From: an uncultured Prevotellaceae bacterium
GTDB taxonomy: Bacteria > Bacteroidota > Bacteroidia > Bacteroidales > Bacteroidaceae
Direction of reading: 5' to 3'
Length of the DNA: 9,308 nt
Assembly (NCBI GenBank): GCA_946415695.1
Contig: CAMKTM010000090.1
Span: 1-9,308, forward strand
The notes beneath the pieces were generated by a model. It saw only the letters and a list, made by a program, of their open reading frames with translations. It was not told where the DNA came from and did not search any database. This document shows, in pieces, positions 1 to 5,054 of this stretch (its first letter is position 1; each line of letters begins with the position of its first letter). Position numbers and translations under genes: made by a program.

Positions 1-32
1 TTTTCATCGCTCCGCCTGCGCCTGAGGCTTGC

Positions 33-107
33 CGAAGAACTCACGTTATTTAACTTCATCTTATAACTCCCGAAACTTAAATTAGTAATTATAATGTGAG
101 TTCGACG
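33..107. repeat. Imperfect inverted repeat at the left edge
   Basis: Positions 33-49 and 91-107 are inverted copies of each other with 14 of 17 positions matching; the perfect core is GAACTCAC (37-44) against GTGAGTTC (96-103). The enclosed 41 bases are AT-rich. The element lies immediately left of the 22-nt tandem array and may be its boundary or part of a dispersed intergenic element. No transposase lies next to it within the window, so calling it a terminal repeat is not supported. Confidence 0.5.
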
Positions 108-113
108 AGATAC

Positions 114-343
114 CGTGCCTCGATTGCAAACAAGGCGTGCCTTGTTGACAATAAAGGCGTGCCTCGTTGACAATAAAGGCGTGCCTCATTGACAATAAAG
201 GCGTGCCGCGTTGACAATAAAGCCGTGCCGCGTTGACAATAAAGGCGTGCCTCGATTGCAAACAAGGCGTGCCGCGTTGATAATAAAGGCGTGCCTCGTT
301 GATAATAAAGGCGTGCCTCGTTGATAATAAAGCCGTGCCTCGT
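114..343. repeat. Tandem array of a 22-nt unit, 10.5 copies
   Basis: Ten complete 22-nt units start at 114, 136, 158, 180, 202, 224, 246, 268, 290 and 312, followed by a 10-nt partial unit at 334. The common form begins CGTGCC and continues TCGTTGAYAATAAAG. Units 1 and 7 share a variant middle (ATTGCAAACAAG), suggesting duplication of a block of six units. Units 2-6 have TTGACAAT, while units 8-10 have TTGATAAT. Spacing is exactly 22 nt throughout with no indels. There are no non-repeated spacers, so it is not CRISPR. The plus strand has recurring stops; the minus strand is open but shows no supported gene. Function is unknown. Confidence 0.95.
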
Positions 344-546
344 TTTTTATATTTCTTGTCTGGGGAAATTATTTGGTCATTACCTGCACACCCGACACCA
401 TCGGCATTTAGAATGAATAGCTATTGGCAGGGGCTTGGAACCGAAGGTCGACGAAGTCAGCGCCCTGGGCTGACAGCTTTTGGCCTTTCAGGCCGAATTT
501 ACCGGACAGCATTGATAGAGAATAGGGAATGCAAAATGCAAAAAAA
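344..546. other. Non-coding intergenic stretch with two small hairpins
   Basis: No convincing gene is present between the 22-nt array and the heptamer array beside nhaA. Two short inverted repeats are visible: GTCAGC (456-461) with GCTGAC (469-474) around a 7-nt loop, and GGCCT (482-486) with AGGCC (490-494) around a 3-nt loop. Two copies of AATGCAA (528-541) end the stretch. From memory, the segment around 455-500 resembles a dispersed intergenic element common in Bacteroidales genomes and often mistranslated as small hypothetical proteins; this was not checked. Confidence 0.4.
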
Positions 547-642
547 GCAAGGGGCAGGAAGTATTCTCTTGCTCCCTGCCCCTTGCTCCCTGCTCCTTGC
601 TCCTGCTCCTGCTCCCTGCCCCTTGCTCCCTGCTCCTTTACT
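547..642. repeat. Heptanucleotide array (CYTGCYC) overlapping the nhaA stop codon
   Basis: From 568 the plus strand reads as consecutive 7-mers CTTGCTC, CCTGCCC, CTTGCTC, CCTGCTC, CTTGCTC, then two 6-mers CTGCTC (603-614), then CCTGCCC, CTTGCTC, CCTGCTC and a degenerate last unit at 636-642 that contains the nhaA stop (638-640, minus strand). A short opposite-orientation copy, GCAAGGGGCAGG (547-558), pairs perfectly with 575-586 and also with 615-626. The nhaA transcript would therefore end in a 12-bp stem. No U-tract follows directly, so it is a candidate 3' structure rather than a clear terminator. Confidence 0.9.
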
Positions 643-1954
643 CTACTTGCTTTGGCAGGAACTTGTTCAGCATCAGGCTCCCCACGACTGCACTGGCGAT
701 GGAGCCGCAAAGGATGCCGAGTTTTGCATCGTTCAGTAGCTCCGCATGGTCGGCACCGGAATAGCTCAGAGCCGCCATGAACATGCTGACTGTGAAGCCG
801 ATGCCGCAAAGCATGCAGATACTCGAGAACGACTTCCAGTTGGCATTCTCGGGCATTTGGATGATGCCCAGCTTGATGCCAAGCCACGAGAAGCTCAGCA
901 CACCGCAGAACTTGCCTATAAGCAGGCCAAGGAACACTGCCAGGCCGACTCCCGAGAAGAGGTTCATCAGGCTCATGCCCTCAAGGTTCACACCTGCATT
1001 GGCAAAGGCAAAAAGCGGGATGATGTGGTAGTTGACCGACATCTTCAGGATGTCCTCCATGTCCTGAAGGGGGCTGATGAGGTGGTCACTGGACGATTCG
1101 ACGCTCTTCAGCATCGCTATCTCCTCGTCAGAAAGAACGACGGGCTTGTTGCGGTCGGCTCGTGTGACGACGGTAGAGGGGAAGTGGTCGAGCTGGTGAC
1201 GGATGCGTTCGATGTAGAACTTCGTGCCGCTCGGTATGTTGGCGGGTGTGCAGAAAGCCAGTATGACGCCTGCTATCGTGGCATGGATGCCGCTCCCGAG
1301 CATGAAATACCATAGCACGAGCCCGGTGTTGAAGTAGAACGCCTTGGTGCGTATGCCTCGCCAGTTGCCGATGCAAAGCACCACTACTGTCACGGCGGAA
1401 GCCAACAAATACCCGAGGTCAAGATGTTCGGTATATCGGATTGCGATGACCAGTATGCCCCCCAGGTCGTCGGCTACGGCAAGTGTTGCAAGGAAAACCT
1501 TCAAGCCTATCGGGCAGCGTTTGCTGAAAATGCTCAGGCAGCCCAGCGAGAAGGCAATGTCCGTTGCCATCGGGATGGCCATACCTCGCTCCATTACCGG
1601 ATTCTTGGGACAAATCAGGAAGAAGACGATGACAGGAATTATCATTCCTCCGCAGGCTCCAATGACCGGCGCAAGCGCTTTCTTCACGCTCGACAACTCT
1701 CCGCAAAGCACTTCGCGCTTTATCTCAAGCCCCACGCTCAAGAAGAAGATGGCCATGAGGTAGTCGTTGATGAACTGCCCCAAAGTCAAAGCCTTGCCGC
1801 CATGGCTGAAGAAGTTGAAGTCACCGAGGCTGACGCTTACGGGCAATTCCCAAAAGTTTCGATAAATGTCGCCATAGGGGCTGTTGGCCACAATGAGAGC
1901 CGCCACTGTTGCTATCACCAGAAGTACGCTGCTGCTCACATACTTGCGGAGCAT
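638..1954 (-). CDS. nhaA: Na+/H+ antiporter NhaA
   Basis: Inner-membrane antiporter of the NhaA family, expected to exchange cytoplasmic Na+ for external protons in pH and sodium homeostasis. The protein is 438 aa from ATG 1954. The key region is clear: an Asp in MATDIAF (residue 132) and the paired Asp in AVADDLGG (162-163) match E. coli D133, D163 and D164, and the Lys in LLIGK (348) matches K300. LFAFANAGV is another family signature. Multiple hydrophobic helices are visible, and a long hydrophilic segment at about 240-305, before the LFAFANAG helix, makes it longer than the E. coli protein (388 aa). The frame extends upstream to a TTG at 2005 and a GTG at 1981, but the ATG fits the family's short N-terminus best. 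It lies 136 nt downstream of the PorT-like gene, so it may have its own promoter, though none is obvious. Its stop codon sits inside a heptamer array. Confidence 0.95.
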   Translation of the reverse strand: MLRKYVSSSVLLVIATVAALIVANSPYGDIYRNFWELPVSVSLGDFNFFSHGGKALTLGQFINDYLMAIFFLSVGLEIKREVLCGELSSVKKALAPVIGACGGMIIPVIVFFLICPKNPVMERGMAIPMATDIAFSLGCLSIFSKRCPIGLKVFLATLAVADDLGGILVIAIRYTEHLDLGYLLASAVTVVVLCIGNWRGIRTKAFYFNTGLVLWYFMLGSGIHATIAGVILAFCTPANIPSGTKFYIERIRHQLDHFPSTVVTRADRNKPVVLSDEEIAMLKSVESSSDHLISPLQDMEDILKMSVNYHIIPLFAFANAGVNLEGMSLMNLFSGVGLAVFLGLLIGKFCGVLSFSWLGIKLGIIQMPENANWKSFSSICMLCGIGFTVSMFMAALSYSGADHAELLNDAKLGILCGSIASAVVGSLMLNKFLPKQVE

Positions 1955-2040
1955 ACTAGTAAAAGGATAATTATTTTCCACTTTAATAATTTTACAATTT
2001 GACAATTTTCGACTTATGTACGATATAGTAATAATAATGG

Positions 2041-2082
2041 GGAGTTATGAAGAGCCGATAGTAATGTTCCCATCATAACTCC
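2041..2082. other. 10-bp hairpin between the PorT-like gene and nhaA
   Basis: GGAGTTATGA (2041-2050) and TCATAACTCC (2073-2082) are perfect inverted copies around a 22-nt loop. On the minus strand this lies 9 nt after the PorT-like stop and about 90 nt before the nhaA start. No U-run follows it on the minus strand, so it is not a standard intrinsic terminator. It could protect the upstream mRNA end or act in the nhaA leader. Confidence 0.55.
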
Positions 2083-2088
2083 TAATCA

Positions 2089-2109
2089 TTTCACTTTTCA
2101 CTTTTCACT
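2089..2109. repeat. Three perfect TTTCACT heptamers across a stop codon
   Basis: TTTCACT occurs at 2089-2095, 2096-2102 and 2103-2109 without interruption. On the minus strand the repeat reads AGTGAAA and encodes the last residues (KVKSEK) and the TGA stop (2093-2091) of the PorT-like gene. Confidence 0.9.
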
Positions 2110-2816
2110 TTTTGGGTTAGAGGGGGGCTGGTCTTTTTGACGTCGAAGAGGTAGGAGACTTTGGCGATGATGGTGCTGTTGGCGCTTCGCCCGAAGGGGT
2201 CTTTCTTTGTGTTTGAGAAGATGTCGCTCAAGCCGTAGAAATAGCGCCCTTCCACGATGAAGCGGTGCCCGCTTTTGGTGCTGAACTCCAGTCCAAGTCC
2301 GCCCGTTATGCCGTACTCGAACTTACGCTGCACTTTCAGGTCGTGCTGGTCCGAGCGGCCAGCAAGTTGTGCGGAGTAGAATCGTGCGCCGTCTTTCTCG
2401 GCCTCTCCTATGCAAAAACCCAATTGAGGCCCAACGACGAGGAAGCCTTTCAAGCCACCCCGCTCGCGTCCGTAGCCAAGGCTGGCGAGCAGAGGGACGT
2501 TCACATAGTGAATGGTTCGCTGATAACCTTTTTCGCTTGTTTCATTATTTTCTTTCCATCCGACTGAAGTAAAGTTGATTTCGCCCTGAAAGCCGCAATG
2601 CAGGCTGAAGTATTTCTCGCAGATGTAGCGTGCGGTGATGCCGACGGTGGGACCGACCTTCATCTTCTGCTTAATGGTGGGGTTGAAGGAAACGGAGTTC
2701 AAAACGATGCCTCCGTTCAGGCCAACGCTAAGGTCTGTACGTTGCTCTCCAACTTGTGCAAAGAGGAAATGAACAGTGAAGAACGAAAGGAGAAGGGCAA
2801 GGGCGAGGCGTCTCAT
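2091..2816 (-). CDS. PorT-family outer-membrane beta-barrel protein
   Basis: A 241-aa protein with a signal peptide (hydrophobic LALALLLSFFTVHFLF, likely cut after FA-20) followed by alternating beta-strand pattern rich in Gly and aromatics. The region VSFNPTIKQKMKVGPTVGIT, the CEKYFSL segment, YVNVPLLASLGYGRE and VVGPQLGF resemble the Bacteroidales porin/PorT family; PorT of Porphyromonas gingivalis is needed for type IX secretion. Whether this is the PorT orthologue or a paralogue cannot be decided here. Its ATG is 3 nt after the stop of the LysM gene, implying co-transcription and probably coupled translation. An oddity is the C-terminus: strands of such barrels usually end near the aromatic in SYLFDV (residues 221-226), yet 15 more charged residues follow, the last of them encoded by the TTTCACT heptamer repeat. 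Confidence 0.8.
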   Translation of the reverse strand: MRRLALALLLSFFTVHFLFAQVGEQRTDLSVGLNGGIVLNSVSFNPTIKQKMKVGPTVGITARYICEKYFSLHCGFQGEINFTSVGWKENNETSEKGYQRTIHYVNVPLLASLGYGRERGGLKGFLVVGPQLGFCIGEAEKDGARFYSAQLAGRSDQHDLKVQRKFEYGITGGLGLEFSTKSGHRFIVEGRYFYGLSDIFSNTKKDPFGRSANSTIIAKVSYLFDVKKTSPPLTQKVKSEK

Positions 2817-2819
2817 TTG

Positions 2820-4154
2820 TTATCTGATTAGTTCAATTTTGCTCTCGGGAGTAAAGTGTATGAAGAGGACGAAGCTGTTGGTGAAGCTCATGCCGAAGCC
2901 TGCCCCCGAGGTGTTACGCTCGAATTGGAACCAATTCTGATAAGGCTCCTGCTGTATGCTGCTTTGCATCTGCTCGAAGGTGTCGCCAAGGCTGCTGATG
3001 CCCGACAGGAAATAATGGCCGAGGTCGAAGCCCAAAGCGGCATAGCGAGGGCTTGTTGCTGCCATGGGGCTTCGGAAATTCTTCTCGTAGCTGCGCTGGA
3101 AATGCCGCGTTCTGTCGCTCAATACATTATAATAATATGGGCTTATGATGTGGGCATCGAAGGTAAAGAAGTCGCTCAGAAGCCGCTCTGTCTCCTCGTG
3201 CCATTCGGGATAGCCCAGCAGGGAGAGGCGGTAAGCTGGCCGTTTCTGACGGAAGTCCTTGAGATGCGACAGCAGGATATTGAGCGAGCGTATGCTACTG
3301 TCGTCGAGGACAATTACATTGTCGTGGAACTGGTTGAAGGCAGATTCGTAAGCGAAGTCATCGCCTTCAAGTTCAAGGATGCGGGGCGCAATTTTTCGCT
3401 GGGCCATGTTCTGAACAATGACATCTGTAAGTGCCTTGCCTCGGTTGTCGGGATTGCCACTGCGAACGATGACATAATTCTTGTCGGCATAAAAGGTCAT
3501 CAACTTCTTTGCCGCGGCGTCGAAGAGTATCGTGCTCGGAGCTGTGGCATTATAGACGAGAGGATAGTCGAGCAAGGGCTGTCCGTTCCAGAAGGGCAGG
3601 ACAAGGCGGATACCCTGTTCCTTGCAGACCTCGGCCAAAAGGGGTGTCTGCGTGGCGGAAGGCGGGCCGAAGAGCACGTCGAAGCCGTTGCAGTTGGAGA
3701 GCAAAGGCTCTATCTGAGCGACGGTGGTGCCGCAGTCCCAAGCATAGATGTCAAGGCTGATGCCGGATGCCCGAATGCTGTCTGCAGCCATAAGCAGCCC
3801 CCGATAGAACTCCACCATGTTCTTGTCGCTGAACGGCAAGAGGACTCCGACTTTCAGGCTCGGGATAGCGGTGCGAATAGTGGGAGGCAAAGGTTTCTCC
3901 TGCTCTTCCACAGGTTCGGCCACTTGTTCCGGCTTCTTTGGGATAATCAGGAGGGTGCCCTTCTTGAGTTTCTTCCTTTTGACATCGGGATTGGCACTCT
4001 GCAGTTCGAGGACGGAAACGCCGTGGCTGGCTGCCACGCTCTCCCATGTCTCGCCCTTGACGACTGAATGCATGTCCCCAAGCGTCGAAAGCATGTCTTG
4101 TCCGGCCAAAAACCTTGGACAAAGACAGATTATAAGTATTAAAATGCGTTTCAT
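2820..4154 (-). CDS. LysM and periplasmic-binding-protein-like protein
   Basis: A 444-aa exported protein. Residues 1-18 form a hydrophobic signal sequence. Residues 29-72 are a LysM domain (HSVVKGETWESVAASHGVS, then a KKGTLLIIP end), which binds the glycan of peptidoglycan. A Pro/Glu-rich linker (73-98) leads to a type 1 periplasmic-binding-protein fold from about residue 99 (KVGVLLPFSD, FDVLFGPPSA, IRLVLPFWNG, VIVRSG). This fold usually binds amino acids or similar ligands in ABC systems, but no transporter genes are nearby, so the module may be structural or sensory. This architecture is known as an annotated but poorly characterised Bacteroidota family. It is the first gene of the minus-strand group, with a promoter ending 5 nt before its ATG, which would give a leaderless or nearly leaderless mRNA. 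No ribosome-binding site is visible. Confidence 0.85.
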   Translation of the reverse strand: MKRILILIICLCPRFLAGQDMLSTLGDMHSVVKGETWESVAASHGVSVLELQSANPDVKRKKLKKGTLLIIPKKPEQVAEPVEEQEKPLPPTIRTAIPSLKVGVLLPFSDKNMVEFYRGLLMAADSIRASGISLDIYAWDCGTTVAQIEPLLSNCNGFDVLFGPPSATQTPLLAEVCKEQGIRLVLPFWNGQPLLDYPLVYNATAPSTILFDAAAKKLMTFYADKNYVIVRSGNPDNRGKALTDVIVQNMAQRKIAPRILELEGDDFAYESAFNQFHDNVIVLDDSSIRSLNILLSHLKDFRQKRPAYRLSLLGYPEWHEETERLLSDFFTFDAHIISPYYYNVLSDRTRHFQRSYEKNFRSPMAATSPRYAALGFDLGHYFLSGISSLGDTFEQMQSSIQQEPYQNWFQFERNTSGAGFGMSFTNSFVLFIHFTPESKIELIR

Positions 4155-4159
4155 TTATG

Positions 4160-4167
4160 CAAAGGTA
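4160..4167 (-). promoter_or_regulatory. Bacteroidota -7 element for the LysM operon
   Basis: The minus strand reads TACCTTTG, a perfect match to TAnnTTTG, ending 5 nt before the ATG at 4154. The expected start of transcription falls at or next to the A of the ATG. No good -33 TTTG is seen about 19-20 nt upstream, where the heptamer repeat lies instead. Confidence 0.7.
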
Positions 4168-4211
4168 CAAAATAATTCATAATTCATTGTTCATAGTTGA
4201 GAATTATTTTG

Positions 4212-4219
4212 TACTTTTG
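4212..4219 (+). promoter_or_regulatory. Bacteroidota -7 element for the secreted protein and uvrA
   Basis: TACTTTTG matches TAnnTTTG and ends 8 nt before ATG 4228. The predicted leader is only a few bases for ATG 4228, or about 12 nt if the second Met (4237) is the true start. A weak -33 candidate is ATTG at 4186-4189, with a spacer slightly longer than usual. Confidence 0.7.
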
Positions 4220-4227
4220 CAGAAAAT

Positions 4228-5037
4228 ATGCCTAAGATGAAGTGTTTTTTCTTCTTTTTCCTTGCAATTATGCCCCTTTTGACATGGGCGCAAGTGCCTA
4301 CAATCACCCCCACAGCCACATATTACATGACCAAAGATAATCAAGAGGAATCTGGGGTCATCTCGGCAGACCCGAATGCAGAGCCAGCGCCTCCTCTGAA
4401 CGCACCTGTTCGCGTCGTTTTCCAGGCAAATCCTTCAAGGCCATTCCCCGAGGGCTATAGTGACTATGTTCATTACGACTGGACGATAAAGGGCACCCAC
4501 ATCGACAGGAAGAATAGAGACGACCCAGAAGATGTCCCTGAAACGAAGGACATTTCCTACAAACGCAATGAAGAGGAGTTTGAACTGACGCTTAATGAAA
4601 GCGGAACGTATGTGGTGGAACTTCGCGCTATCTTCTATGACGAAGGGGGAAGCAACGTCCTTTATGAGTTCCCGGAAGAAGGTGAAGGAAACAATAGCAT
4701 TACATTCACTATTACCGAAAGCCAGTTGGAGTTTCCCAACGGCATCTCGCCCAACGGCGACGGACACAACGACGAGCTCAAGCCCAAAGATGGCTTCAAG
4801 AGCATCGTTTCCTTTCATGCCGTCATCGTCAATCGCTGGGGGCAGAAGATTTATTCTTGGGACAATGTGAATGGTTCCTGGGACGGCAAGCATAATGGCA
4901 AAGTTGTGAAGGACGGCGTCTATTTCCTTCACGCCACGGCCAAAGGCAGCGACGGCTACGAATACAACATCAAGAAGGCTATCAACGTCATCTCCGGCTA
5001 CAACAACGGCGAGAACAACGGTAGTACAGAAGAATAG
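4228..5037 (+). CDS. Secreted protein with T9SS type B (CHU_C-like) sorting domain
   Basis: A 269-aa protein with a signal peptide ([16 protein letters not shown], cleavage after AQ-22 or just before). Residues about 58-162 look like an Ig/PKD-type beta domain ([20 protein letters not shown]). Residues about 168-256 match the gliding-motility-associated C-terminal domain: [41 protein letters not shown] and [10 protein letters not shown] are all family hallmarks. Such domains direct proteins through the type IX secretion system to the cell surface. The protein continues for 13 residues, rich in Asn and Gly, beyond the usual domain end. Its partner or ligand is unknown; with so little outside the sorting domain it may be a structural surface protein. 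It is divergent from the LysM/PorT-like genes, and uvrA follows 17 nt later, probably on the same mRNA. ATG 4237 is an alternative start. Confidence 0.85.
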   Translation: MPKMKCFFFFFLAIMPLLTWAQVPTITPTATYYMTKDNQEESGVISADPNAEPAPPLNAPVRVVFQANPSRPFPEGYSDYVHYDWTIKGTHIDRKNRDDPEDVPETKDISYKRNEEEFELTLNESGTYVVELRAIFYDEGGSNVLYEFPEEGEGNNSITFTITESQLEFPNGISPNGDGHNDELKPKDGFKSIVSFHAVIVNRWGQKIYSWDNVNGSWDGKHNGKVVKDGVYFLHATAKGSDGYEYNIKKAINVISGYNNGENNGSTEE

Positions 5038-5043
5038 GGAGGA
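5037..5043 (+). promoter_or_regulatory. Shine-Dalgarno-like GGGAGGA before uvrA
   Basis: GGGAGGA begins on the last base of the upstream stop codon and lies 11 nt before GTG 5055 (20 nt before the in-frame TTG 5064). It supports the GTG start, although the spacing is longer than ideal. It is the only clear purine-rich ribosome-binding site in the window. Confidence 0.5.
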
Positions 5044-5054
5044 AGACGAAAAAG

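Larger units (their letters stand above)
4159..4220. repeat. Palindromic divergent promoter region with AATTCAT heptamers
   Basis: Positions 4159-4178 and 4201-4220 are inverted copies with 19 of 20 positions identical; 4165-4178 against 4201-4214 is a perfect 14-bp match. The two arms carry the -7 elements of the two divergent genes at their outer ends. Between and across the arms the plus strand reads in 7-mers: AATTCAT (4174), AATTCAT (4181), TGTTCAT (4188), AGTTGAG (4195), AATTATT (4202). The palindrome may bind a regulator acting on both directions or may simply reflect repeat insertion into a promoter. Confidence 0.85.

Noticed and set aside
1..59. Possible minus-strand gene running off the left edge, with ATG at 59 or at 7
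   Set aside because: The frame is open but gives only 20 residues of Arg/Ser-rich, uninformative sequence, and it lies in an inverted-repeat region; too little to support a gene.
33..107. Terminal inverted repeat of an insertion sequence
   Set aside because: The 41 bases between the arms cannot hold a transposase, no transposase is seen in the window, and no target duplication could be identified.
114..343. CRISPR array
   Set aside because: The 22-nt units are directly adjacent with no unique spacers, and no cas gene is present.
299..739. Plus-strand frame starting in the 22-nt array
   Set aside because: It consists of repeat sequence, intergenic DNA and the antisense of the nhaA end; no family resemblance.
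2041..2082. Hairpin as an intrinsic terminator for the PorT-like gene
   Set aside because: The bases following it on the minus strand are not a U-tract.
2856..4067. Long plus-strand frame of 403 codons
   Set aside because: It is antisense to the well-supported LysM/PBP1-like gene, has no promoter and no recognisable domain; it follows from the codon bias of the real gene.
4159..4220. Invertible promoter of the phase-variation type
   Set aside because: Inverting the segment would leave both -7 boxes in place, so it would not switch expression, and no recombinase gene is nearby.
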